From contig CM051518.1 in assembly GCA_028015205.1 (NCBI GenBank), positions 53,182,372 through 53,246,371 on the forward strand: a stretch of 64,000 nt of DNA. The letters run 5' to 3'. Each line of letters starts with the position of its first letter. Within the stretch, counting starts at the first letter, position 1. Of the stretch, positions 14,001 through 27,800 are shown one piece after another. The notes beneath the pieces were generated by a model, which searched no databases, was not told the DNA's origin, and saw only the letters and a list, made by a program, of their open reading frames with translations. Source of the stretch: Mytilisepta virgata (taxonomy: Eukaryota > Mollusca > Bivalvia > Mytilida > Mytilidae). The position numbers and the translations under genes were made by a program.

Positions 14001-15444
14001 TTGGATAAAGAAGCAATGTGCAGAGGATCACATTGGATTTATCATTCCTCAAGATATGATTTATAAAACATGTTTACCACTCCCACGAAAAATAAACAAC
14101 AAAACTTCTAGCGTCAAATCCACGTAGACAATTGATTTGACAGATGGTCAGACAAAATTGTGATAACAAAAGAGCAATGTTGAAAGATTTCTGCACTTAT
14201 AGCTTAATTTTGTTTTAAGTTCAGATATAAACCAATATTTAAAAGGCATAAACATGATGTTAACATTATAATTTTGCATTTTATTTCATCTTTAATGACT
14301 ACAACCGAGACAAATTAGACTTACTTTTTTCCATTTAATTTTTATAATCATACGTATTGCCAATAACACTTTATCTATAAATGGATTTAATTCTCGTATT
14401 TTAGTTTCTTAGTACATGTTAATACGCAATTTCTTCTCTAATACCAAAGTTTAAGTAGAAAACATTGAAATAGCTTGATATTCATTAACCTTAACTTCAA
14501 CAGTGATTTGTTTTCTGGATATCGAAGGACAATTATTTAGTCCCAGGCGAGATTGTTCGTGTAAAATTTTTCACAAATTTTTTTTTAGAAAGATAATTAG
14601 TGTTTAGAAATCAAGTAGAAATTAGCAGAGACAAAATATCGATTATTTAAGATTTCGTAGGCTATGTAGGTTTCTTTGTTTTTGTTTGTTCTGTTTTTAT
14701 GCAAAAATGTTCGTGGTGCAACTGATCATTTTCGCGGATTGCCATAATTTTTCATGCAATTATTTCATTGATGTGGACATATATATGTCGGTTAAATTTA
14801 CAGCTAATAATTTTGCAATTGGAATTGTTGCCCTCTGAGATAGATAAGATAATATATAATGTCCAGCACAGATTTAATAAGTTAGATTTGACCCTTTTAT
14901 TCGGAGATAATTTGGGTTCATCATCTACAAGTGGGGTTTAGGTACTTATAAACCAGTTTAATCCCAGCACTACCGAGTTAGACTATTCTTACTCTCTGTT
15001 GATTCTGTTTTTGGTTTTGTTCTCTTTTATGTTGTTTTCGTTTGATGGTCTGTTGCTTGGATGGCGTTAATTGATCGCCATGGCATTGTTGACTTTTCCT
15101 GTCACCCGTTTAAGAACTTATTTCAAACGAAATTATATTTCTATAAATGGAAAATTCTGTGATTCCAAGCACAATAAGATGTGCATTTTGAATTTTGACT
15201 TTTTCTTTATACGCCAATACATGTGAATAAAAATGAAACATACACTATCCTGACTATGTGTTGTATAAAACGCACTAAAATAGCCAAGACACTATGGTAA
15301 ACTACAACCTAAGTTCATTTATTTATTGATATAGATTCAGAAAAGCTTAGCAAAGCCAAAAGGGAAGAAAATCTCTTGATGCTATTCAGTTTCGAGTAGC
15401 AAATATAAAAAAAATATAGTAATGATACAAGACTGAAAACAGAA

Positions 15445-15479
<35 letters not shown>

Positions 15480-18400
15480 GAAAACTAAATAAGAACTTTT
15501 ATAAGAAAATACATGTGACATCAGTTGCTACGAGATGGTAAAAATGTCCTGATACGTTAGTGGAAGATGGAAAAATACGTGTACATGTGTGTAAATATCG
15601 GTCGAAAAGGTAATTCACGAAGCTTTAACACGGAACTTTATCACTGAGAAATAAGAAACCAAATTTTATGTTCATATAGAAACATAGCAAACGGTTACTA
15701 TGAACGTATAACTAAAATAATTTTAAAATACAGCAAAATAAAGCAATGTAATTATTTAAAGTGCAGTCCTTCGTTTAACATTGGCAATGATACAAAAAGT
15801 AGATTTTAAATCCCTGGTTACTTCAAAATATTTGAACATGTAAGAATGATTGCAAATGTTTAAAGTACTGATTGTAGAAATTTTGAGTGACATTGTCTCG
15901 ATAGACCTTAAGATGAAACCATTCGCGATATGATACCAATTAAGTTACAACAAGGAGAAATGAAAATGTAACAATTTAAGTCTGACTGAAAATTTGTTCA
16001 CAATGTTTTGATAATGTACTGCTATCCAACATTTTTGTAATGAGCCGTAGATAATGAATGTATGCGAATGTATGGTTATATTCATAATTTTGAAATAAAT
16101 AATAGGCAGGAATTTACAGATAAAGGGGTCTAAAATAACGACATACGCATAACGTAATGAAAGAATTGTAAGAAAATATAGACTGTAAAGGAGAAAGGCT
16201 TCATCGACGATACATATAGTCTTATCCCAAGACCAAATTAATTTTGGTTATTTTCAGTGCTATTTCCTTGTTGCACAATCTATAGTCAGAAGAACAACTC
16301 CAACGAGCAATGTTCTAGATTAGTTTCTATTGCAGGTTATAGCAGTCATAACTCTGTTGGTCTGTAGGTGATTTAAACTCAACTGTTACGTAATGAGTAA
16401 AATGATTGGCACAGTATTTTAACTTTCAGTTGATACTGATTTCTCTTTTTCTGTTTTCTGTTTGTGTTTTGCACTCTTTTATGTTATTTTTTGTCCGGAG
16501 TTCTGTCGGTTGGGTTGCTTTGATTGATCGGTACATGTATGTCATTGTGTACCTTTCCTGTTATGCATTTTTTTGTTTCTCTATAGTTCTGTATCAGGTG
16601 TCTTATGAAAAACTAATTCTCAGTAGTAGAATTAGATAAGAAGGAATTAGAATTAATCTGTCCTAATTATGAGATTACCAGATTTATGGTTCGTCTGTTT
16701 TATAACACGAGGTATTATAAAACAGACGAACCATAAATCTACAATCTACTAATTGATTTAGCTCTAGATCTGTTTTGGCTGCTTATATCTCATGACTAAC
16801 ATCAAGTCTTTCTGTTCTTGGGACATGTGTTAATTCACTGAATGTCTAGACTTTATATAACTTTATTAAATCATAATCAAAATACAATATAGTCAGAAAA
16901 AAGTGATCGTTTTATCATCGCGATATTACTTTGTCAGGTGACAAAGATAAATTTGTTGGAATATGCGTATACAACTTGCAAAGAATGATTATTGTTACCA
17001 CTGAGTGGATACCACTGCTTATGAACTCAAATCTGGTTCTTAGTCGCTAGTATTTCTGAAAATTACTTAGAATCTACTGTTTTAAGATTATTTGGGAACT
17101 ATACGAGGTTGAGACCATACCCAGATACACGGTTTGTGTTTACTCAGACAGAGCTTTGTCAGGAAGATTTGTTGTTACCCAGATAAAGAACTATCCTTAG
17201 ACGGTTTGTGGTTTCCCTTACAGAGCTCTGTCAGACGGTTTGTTGTTATTCATACAGAGTTCTGTCAGATGGTTTGTTGTTACTTATACAGAGTTCTGCC
17301 AGAGGGTTTGTTGTTACCCAGACAGAGCTCTGTCCTTAGACGATTTGCGCTTTTTCAGTCATTTTGGATTTGAATCTGCCATTCATCACTTCGGATTTTT
17401 ATTTCCGCTTTTAATTGGTTAAACATTGCTGATAAAAGTTGATACAGAGAAATATTATTACTATAGATAAAACAGCTACCATCCCCCATATACCATCTCT
17501 GTGTTAAATTTATTCACTTACAGTATCGAACCAATTAAATTCAATACGTATTGGGACTAATTTTTATATTTATTTTGACTGTTAACTAAATGAGACTAAG
17601 GAAATAATTTGTTGATCATTACTTTTACCAGAAATATGGTTAGTTTTACATACTTGCTTGACAAAATCAAAAATATATCAAATCCACTAACAAACGAACA
17701 CGTGAAATTTCTTGTCTCCTTTATAAAAAAACATCTTTGAACTAAGGACAGTGGGCTCTTAAATTATTTCCTGCTTATTTTGATATCTTATTTTATTGTG
17801 TTTTACCAAAATAGGGGTATGAAGTGCAAATAAATTTAAATTTGAAATTTATTGTGTGTGCCTTTGCTTTACTAAACATTTATCAATTAGGGAGTGGGTT
17901 CTGTAATTTGTAACCTGTTTGATCTCATCAAATTCTACAGGTATATTTATCGAGCAACCTTCCTATATTTCCGTAGGTGCATTCTTGTCTTCTAGTCATT
18001 TAATATTTTATGGCTCACTATGAATATTTCGGACTTTACACTTTGACATAAGTATTTTGAAGGCCTCTGGGTGCTTTTGTGGGTTCATAAGACTTGTTGA
18101 AGACCTTGGACATAACGGTCTAATTCCAGTTTTTTTTAATTTATTTATTACTATTATTTTATTTTTATTTTTTTTATTTTTTATTTATTTATTTATTTAT
18201 TTTTTTTTTGCTGTAAACGTTCTTTTTAGTTTTGCTTGATTGGACAACTTATGAGCAAACTTTCCACAATCAATGTTTCTGCGGTTGGCTAACCTTGGGT
18301 TTCAAAAATCTCCCGATTCATGATAGCATATTATCTATGGATTCCTCTGAGCCATAATATTTATCAACTAAACATTCTACGATGACGACTGAGTTGAACC

Positions 18401-21400
18401 GAATTTGCACTCTAAGACAATTGTTTCTCATAAACACTGTTTAGTTAATAATAAAAGAGATAATAGGAAAGGTCAATATATGACAGACCAATAATGTAGC
18501 GGAATCCATGGACGGAAATGTAGAAATTAATATGATTTTTTAATTTTTTTAACCTATTTCTATTCAGTTTGCTACAGTATTCGAATAGAGTATTTCGTGG
18601 AATCTTATCAATCTTTATTACGACAATAAAATTTGAGAAAGGGGAAATTGCATTTACATTTAAACTCTTGTCACTAGATTTTTTTTCAAACTCATAAAAT
18701 ATCAGATTTTGAAATGTCTGCTGTCATGAAACCCATTGAAATCGATAAAATTAACAGAGAAAAGGTTTAAATAAACCTTTTTGATTTAGTGGTTGAGCTA
18801 AAAGTATTTTTTCTCTTAAGTAAATGAAAAAGCTGCAGTGTTATTTCCTTAAAAGACAAATCCTTGAATTTTTGGGAAAATAAATAATATACACATCGAT
18901 ACTAAATTTGGTGCTTAGGGGGCGAATTTTTACCGGTGTTTTGGTGGGGTCCATGTTGTTTATATGTTTTAAGTTTTTAATTGTAGTGCTTGTATTGTTT
19001 GGGTCTTGTCTTTGTTGTTCTCCCCCCTCCTTCGAATATCCCTTTGGTATTTCTTGACTTTTCTTATCATATAGGCGTATAACCAAAACTGGGAAGTCGA
19101 CAGTATAATGAAAACATTCTAAGCGCAAAATTTCTAGATTATGCAATAACCATTCATATGTTTCTAAGACAAAATTCATGATCACGTAAAAAGATTAAAC
19201 AAAATTTCAAAATAATGTTGCCTCACGTACCGGAATGACGTACTGCCTGTATATGATCGTATATACAATGTGAATGACAAAGCTGAACGATAAAATGTAT
19301 TCAGAACACTTCATTGGCCATAAGAACAAGGAATAAAGAATGAACGCGGATAACCTTGACATTTCTTTTATAAATATCACTGAAATACTCCTTATAGGAT
19401 AGGTCAGGGAGAACAAATACTGTCTATACATGTGTATTTGGATTTTAGGTCACATTCAATTCATGTGCATTGTATAGACATGCGCATAGGAGAGGTTTGA
19501 AGAAATCGAGTCAGGTTTATAGGTCACAGCTGGTTTTAATTATCTTTAATTTGGAACAGTGTATAATAAACACTGGAGAAAAGCTGGTAAAAAGGCATAT
19601 AACTGGATAACCTAGGATATATTAAGGGATCATTTAGCTTCAGCTCATTCAATAATATTCAGTTTACTGGTAATAATAAAAATAATGTCAATTTCATGTC
19701 GGGTAATATGGAAATTATTTCCGGTTAATTTGACTTTTTATTATTATTGGAAAGGAAAAGTTGAAATAATTTGCTTTATAGTATATTTTTTGCAAAAAAT
19801 ATATATAATACGTACTGCAGTATTATTATTTACAAGGTTAAGGGTTTATTTCATGAAAAACCACACTGATTCTGACAAAAAGTATTCTGAAGATGAAATT
19901 TCAAACATGTTAGATTTTAAGATAGACAACATAATTGATGAATTTGGCGGTCTAATTTCAATGAACAATCGGCATTCCAATGGGAAGCAACTCTGCCCCT
20001 CTCCTCACCGAACTGTGTCTGTACTCATATGAAGCGGGCTTTATTCAAGGGCTACTACCCCAATTCTTTGATTTCACTTTTCGTTATATAGATAATGTGT
20101 TGTCGTTAAATAACGACAAATTGCAAGACTTTCTACATCTCATCTACCCGAGTGAGCTTGAAATTAAGGATACTACAAATACATCGCGTCCGTTTCATAG
20201 ATTTAGATTTGTTTCTTGAAATAGACACTGAGGGACATTTGAAGACAAAACTATGAAAAAGGTGACGACTTCAACTTTCCTTTTGTTAACTTTCTGTTCT
20301 TGAGTAGCAATATCCAGCATCGCGAGCATATTGCGTCTACGTTTCTCAGCTTCTTTTTATCCGATATTCAGGACCATGACTTTCGACAAAGAGGATTACT
20401 GCTGTCACAAAAGCTGTTTAACTAGGGTTTTATCAAGGATAAGTTGATGTCATCACTTTTTACAAAATTTTACGGTCGTCATGACGAATTGATTGGCCTT
20501 TACAATGTTCCAATATCGAAGATGATGTTGTACCTGTTCCTGCTGTCGTAACATTTCATGTACCTTCACCGATTTGTGACTACCATCGGATCAACTTTGT
20601 TGAACTTCACGACGGGTACCATATACGGAGCAGGTTTTTTTTTTTTAGTTTTCAGTGTTTATTTGTTGTGCTTGTGGCCGTTCACTTGTCGTCCCGGGTT
20701 TCGTCTGTCTAATGGATTGCGTTTTTTTTTTGTTTTTTTTTGGCTTGCTCGTTAGGTATATTTTTCTTCTTAATCTTCTCTTTGATGTTACAAAGACATA
20801 TATATGTATGGATGATACGAACAAGACCGACAAAGCGGTAAAACCCAACAACAAAAAATCGCATAATTAATTATGTCTGAGCCGCCTAAGGAGTAAATTG
20901 TTTTAAATTTAATTTCTAACTTATTTTAGCCTTCAGTTAAAATTATCTCCAAACTTAGGTCAGAAAAGGGGGAGATAATTGTAAGGGATTTTTATTTATC
21001 AGAGTAATTATGCTTTATCTAGATAAGTATGGATGTTAAGTAATCCATTTTGTTGTTTTAATCAGACTTATACATCGATGATTATCAACATGGGAATATT
21101 TTCGAAAGATAATAACATTTTCTCTTTTTAAGGTTGATTAAAAACACATCAAAATATGAGGAGACATTAAAAACCCTCTGTTTAATGGGAAACATCCACT
21201 AACGAAGGATTTGAATAAAAGAGAAAGAAAACAAAACAGAAGGTTAACAATGATTATAACAAAGAAATATTCAAGAAAATGGAAATCCTTTTATTCCAAA
21301 TGTATACAACAACGGCAATTCCTTCCAAAAATGTTTGTCCCTAGTTGGTAGTATAGTTATATATATTCTTTTTGTGTGTGAAAATTAGTAAAAAGAATGT

Positions 21401-24400
21401 TAAGTGTACAAACAATAAAATGACATTTACATATCAGCAATACCTTATTACTTACTGTTACGACCTAAACATAGGTCTATTATTTCCTTTTAATTTATCT
21501 TGGTAGAGCTGTAGAATAAAGAAGTAAGTAGTATTTTAGCTGCACGCATGACGCAGATGTATAGCTTTTGGATCGTAAGATCATATATTGCGGTTTTATA
21601 GCGTATAGAATTGTTGTTTTGCTTTCGTATGACAGACTTTAGAGTAAGTCATCTTTATCTTCAGTCCGTGGGAAAACTTGGCATGATTGGACCATCGAAA
21701 TGTCTATTTCTTACGGGTTTTAACATAAGCTTTTTATAGCACAGACGCCTCGGGCTTTATCAATGAGAATTGAGATATGTAGTATCGCAGTGAATATAGG
21801 CATACAATTCGGAAGGCCGAAAGAGACTAGAAACGAATCCAGACCGACAAGCTGGTATCGACAAAAATAAACTTCTAATTACAGAGTTATGTCTGGGGAG
21901 TAAATTTAAAGAATCCGTTTCACGAAATAGCTTCGTCAGCAAGTGCTAATGTTAGAAAATTGGATAATCTGATTTTTTTTTGTTACACACTGAACATACT
22001 ACCAACAATGACGGTGATCTGTGCAACTAACATACTTTGATAATAAACCTATAATGTTTTTGTTATACGCTTTATACATATAAATTGGATAATTTCCGAC
22101 ACTGGTTCTGTTTTAGAACGCATCAGGAGAAAAATAATAATCATAGTGACATTTCTTAAACATTTCCATCTTTTTTTCTATTTCATTACCTGAAACGGAT
22201 ATTGGGTTAGAAGACATTTGAATACATAACGGTGAACATATCTGACTAGTTAGTGCAACACAACATTTTGTATCTGACAAATAGAAATCAATTGACATAT
22301 AATGATACAGTACAAACAAAATGTACAGTTCATATTAGCAAATTAATGACAAACTAAAAAGACAATTGTTTAGAGAACAATTGTAAGGTCTTTCTTTGAA
22401 AAAATTGACCTTTTATCCAAAGTTGGTATCTATATATGATATCACGTGTGTTGTATGTTTGGTTGTTAAGGATATTAACCATGACCTAGACTGTAGATGT
22501 ATTTTGACTTTAAGTGTTAAAATATAGGGTCCTGAAGATAAATCAAATATGGTTGCTTTAGACCTTTTTATCGGTTGCTATGTACAGAATCAATGACTTG
22601 ACCCCTGACCTTTAATTTACATATGTACAGTTAACGTTGAAATATACGCTTCTAAACATAAATATATGGTTGCTATATATTTTTCAATTTGTTGCTAAGA
22701 ACCTTTTCAATGACCTTGACCCTTGACCTTCCAATTTGACCTGTACAGCTCAAATATAGGTTCATGAACATAAATATATATGGTTGGTAGGTACTTTTCC
22801 ATTGGTTGCTAATAGATTTTTCAGTGAACTTTTTCTCTGACCTTTGACCTTGGTACCAAAATTTAGATCTTTTGAAACTGATCAATTTTTGTATTGACAT
22901 TTTCTTCCTATCTATTATACAATGTAGTTCCCGAGATATAAAATAAAATATAAAGTGTCAAGGGCACTAACCCCTACACGGACTCATTGTATGGCTTGGG
23001 ACCCATTGTAGATTTTGACAAGATGAACATTTTACCCAATATATTTCATAAGCTATTTGTTTCTGCTTTTGAGTTATTTTGATGACAAGGTCAAAGGTCA
23101 AGTGTGATCATTTTGAAGGATATGAACTCTGTGGCCCATTAGTCCAAGTTCCAAGTCTCTACGACTAAAGGCTTAAAAGTTTTGACCATTTACGTGTTCC
23201 GTCAAATATTCAAGGAACAATAACTCCTATTAGAATATACCAAGTTGACCGAAACACGAGTTATGTCTTGACAAGATGAACATTTATCCCTATATATATG
23301 ATCAGCCATTTGTTACGGTTTCTCGGTTATTTCGATAACAAGGTTTAAGGTCAGAGATCAAATGTGACCTTGACCTTTGACCTTGGGATCATTTTGAACA
23401 ATACGACATCTGATGACTATTGGTGGAAGTCCCAAGTCTCTACGACAATCGGTTCATGAGTTTTGACCATTGACATGTTAACATCAAATGTTAAAGGGGA
23501 AATAACTCTGATAAGGAGTCATCAATTTTATTTGACTAAATTAGATCAAAGTTGTGTCTCATGATAGCGAATATTTTCCACCTTTCGGTTTTCCTCTACC
23601 TCTTACGGTTTCTGTAGCGAAAACAAAGGTTTACGGAGTTCTGGCAGATATCTCTGCGTCGATAAAGAGTTCGGCTTCGCAGGGTCAATCCTGAATCAGG
23701 TTTATCATTCCGAACCATCATGTAAATTGTCATTTCGATATGTCGTGAAACAAAAAATATTTTCAGAGTTCGAAAACGTGACGAAAAAGAACAATAATCA
23801 TAAGAAATACAGTAAGGTCTTCGCGTTTGTAAACGGGAAAGACCTTTAATAATAATTACATGAACGAGAATGTAACCGTTACTCCTCATAAAATGTAAAA
23901 TTCGGCCAGGGAAATCAATTTCAACGACTGTCATTTAAAATAACCTAAGATATCAGAATTGATAAGTGCAAATGGCTTTTCGGATTAATCTTGTCCACGA
24001 TCATGTTGATTCAAAACGGACATTGCTAAAATTTATCTTACAAAAATCAAATGCAACAAAAAACATACAGAATGTGACTCTCAGGCATCTCAAAGAAATA
24101 TTCAGTATCACAAAATAACTATTTTGTAAAATTTTACTTGTGTAAACGTTTTTTTTTATCTACCAGTGAGAAGGAAAAATACCAGACCAATTTGTTCAAC
24201 ACGAACGAAAGTACAATCAATCAAATAAACATTAGGAAAAGTATAAAACTTAGTTCAATGTTGTCAAATAATATTTCTAGGAAAATTACTAGGTCCAACA
24301 TTTAGGAGAAATGTAATATGTGACTGTTTTTTTTTCAACTCAGCTGCATATGGAGCCACCAATAAACCTTTTTGGGGAGTGTTATTCCTAGTTTCCTTTA

Positions 24401-24768
24401 TGGGGCAGCAGTTTCCTACCAGCAGCTGTGACAAGTTTAGTCAATTTTACAGTGAAAAATTATCTGTCGTCCAAATAATTTTATTATTTCTTACTAACAG
24501 TCACCTTGTTAGTAATCATATTCATTGCTTTAAAAGTGTTTTATACACCGGTGGCTTAGGTAAGGGGAAGGTTTGGGTTTCAATAAAATCGGTTAAATCC
24601 CTCCTGCTAAATGTCTGTATACCAAGCCAGACAATCCTAACTGATTTTTTTTTATGTTGTTTTTTTATGATGTCGACATCATTGCGTTAAATAATTGGAA
24701 TGTCATTGTCGACCGTTCCTTTATCCGGTTTATTATTTCATGAATGTCGACTTCTTGGGACACAGACA

Positions 24769-24846
<78 letters not shown>

Positions 24847-27800
24847 CCTCGGAACACTTTTTGTTAGAATTTGTGTACATAAACATGAGGAGCCTTAGAA
24901 ATTGCTTGGTTTTTGTCGTTTTCCCCCTTGTAATAAGAGTGGTAATGTTACACATTTATCCTCATTACTTAGAAAAAAAATATCAATAATGTCGAACATT
25001 GGAAATTTGGCATTATAAAATGATAAATAGATATATAATAAAATGATTATGACTTCAATAATTGCATAACTGATCAAGAAAAGAAAAAAGTGGGAAGGTT
25101 TATTTGAATCAAAATTAATATAAATATAAAAAGACATTTTTCTTTTAAAAATCAGCAACTCTGATATTATCGCTTCCTTTCTTAACCAAACAGGGATTGT
25201 ATGAATCAATTAAATGTATCGCACCTTTTATGTCAGTTTGTGATATCTAATTCCATAAATGACATTATATAATTTCCTAGCTTCCATCACATTCACTTTA
25301 TCTGTATAAGCTTTAACTATTGTGCAATCATAGTAAACAATCAAAACATCAGTTTGTGACATTTTAATTTTCCTTGTAGTTCATTTCGTTTGAAACTAAG
25401 AAATTACAATATTTTTAAATTTTCATTACATTCTACGTAAGCGTATTAGGGATATATTAAAAAAAATATTAGGAACGACAATATTTTTCAAGCTCAAAAG
25501 TTTGACATTTAGAAACTCAAAATTTGGACTAAGATAAAATCAAAATTTTGACTTTAATATTAACTCGTGACTTCGTCATCGCGTGTTTTTTTTTAAAGTT
25601 TGTTTATAAAACACGGAACGGTCTATATAGTATGAAACTGAATGGGAAATCTGGAAAATTTAGCATAAACAGAAAGACTATAAAATTATAAACATGAACT
25701 AATTCAATTGCTTTGCATCTTTATCATCCTCCGTTCATTAGTAGACCTTAAATTTATCTTCTTATCTGAAATGTTAATGGGCAAAGCAATAGAAAGTATA
25801 ATTCGTTTTATGAATTTGATTTTTAATCCTACATCGAACTTGTGATGTTGTCCTTTATATAATTCAGTTGTATTTAAAATGTTTATTGATAATGCCTCGA
25901 CTTATGCTAAGGATCTAAGACAGGACAAAGTATTAACAATATATAAATATATTATTCATTTTACTCAAAGAACAAGACAACCACATTCAGTCTTGGTAAG
26001 ACCTAGAACCATTTCCAATCATATCAATAATGTTCTCGTCCTGATATGCATATTATAATTGCATCTGAATGTTAAACACTAATCCATTAATCCATCCAAT
26101 TGAGTAAATTGGCTGGTGAGGAAGATATCGCATTCGTGCGAATACTCACCCCTATTTTTTTTTTATTCTTTTGGCTTATTTATTTTGTAATATTTAACAA
26201 TGAAATATGATGTACCATTGCTTTAGACAGAAGAGTTTTGCTGGAACTTGCAAGACTTATTTGATGTTGTATCATCTTAAATTCAAACCGGGGGAGATTG
26301 AATTGGCTGGTGGAGGGAATATTGTAATCGTGCAAATATATACCTCATTTTTATTATTTGTAAATCTTATATTTTATTCATAAGTCTGTAACTCATATCA
26401 GAGAAAGCATGAACTACATACGGAGTGAGACTACATGTAGGTGTTTCGACCTGCATGGTGAAAGGCGAATGTTCCGAAGAAACCAGAAGTAAAATTAGAC
26501 TAGGGCGCAATGATGATAAAGATGTCTCTAGTAAGCAGGAACACAGACCCAATAACTATCAACCAAAAACAATATAAATGAACTGAAGTACTAGATAAAT
26601 GTTTACGAGACAACAACACTGGAACAGATTGCCAGAAGTACAAAAAGAGGTCGCCGTTTCTTTTGATACATTGCTACTTTTAATTTCGATGTTTTTTATG
26701 TTCACGCTATTGTCAACTGTCAATAGGAAGCATGTGTTATATAACTTTCTGATAAATTGAATAGTTGCAGCTAATGACGAAAAACCATTTAGTTTTGGTG
26801 TCATCGTAGTACATTCTTTCATAGTGTAACAATTTATGGGGTAATTTACTACCTACATACCTATTAAGTATTTAAATTAAGAATATAGTATAGCTAGATG
26901 AACGCTTTGTTTCTTTATATTTTTATTCTACAATTATGCCCAGTCAGTCTCGAAGCTTTGCACAATTAATAAATGAATATGGTATTTAGTTGAGCGATGT
27001 TTACTTTGCTAACGAAGATGATGTATATTTTTTTCAGATTTTGTTTCTTCACCGATGCTTGAATTCCAACATTTGAGAAAATAATTTAAATAGTCTGCCA
27101 TAATGAAAAATAACCTAAAAAGGTTCAGTTGAAACCATCTAAGGCCAATTTGCTAAAAATAGATTTTGAGTTGCAGTTTGACAATGTTTAACCGAGATTC
27201 CCAACAAAAGTAATTCTTTTATTAGTATGGCAATGTACAGTTGGCAGGTGGACGGAAAATCGTGATTGATGTAAGTTAGACAGCTTCTTGTAAATATCTT
27301 TTTTCATGCCAGAATAATAGGTTCTTACACGAGTTCAAAATGAAGACTCGTAAATCTTCAACTAGTTTTTGAATTTCCGGATTGGAGCGCAGCGTAACGA
27401 GGGGAAAGACGCCAAATTTAAAAAAAAAAAAAAAACTTGTTGACGATTTTGCAGTTGTTAATTTTTGAACGAGTATAAGTACCTATTTCTTCAGTAAATA
27501 CAAATTACCTATTTCTTCCGTAAATACTAGATTTTTAGGTTTCCTGTACCGAGGTAAATTTAGCACAGACGATAAAGTGAAATAACGTTACGCCTGATTG
27601 GTCAAAACGTATGACAAAAGAATTCTGATTGGTCGAACTACCCATGACAGACACGGTCGCGTGCATATGTCTGCCATAGAAAATGCCCACAAAAAACCGG
27701 AATATTTATGAGTAATACCTTTACCAATGGCTATTGGCAGTTTATCAATTCTTTTCCAGATGAAAATAAACGCGCCGAAGAAAATTTATTGTTTGCCACC

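Noticed and set aside
16406..16639. 77-codon plus ORF resembling a hydrophobic membrane peptide
   Set aside because: Coincides with a dispersed repeat found at 14.9, 34.8 and 41.9 kb; the hydrophobicity comes from T-rich DNA.
23596..23934. 112-codon minus ORF rich in Arg and Ser
   Set aside because: Lies in a dispersed repeat block whose sequence explains the composition.
24665..24989. Overlapping ORFs on both strands with IYIYIY / VCVCVC / THTHTH runs
   Set aside because: Translation of the (AT)n(GT)n microsatellite.
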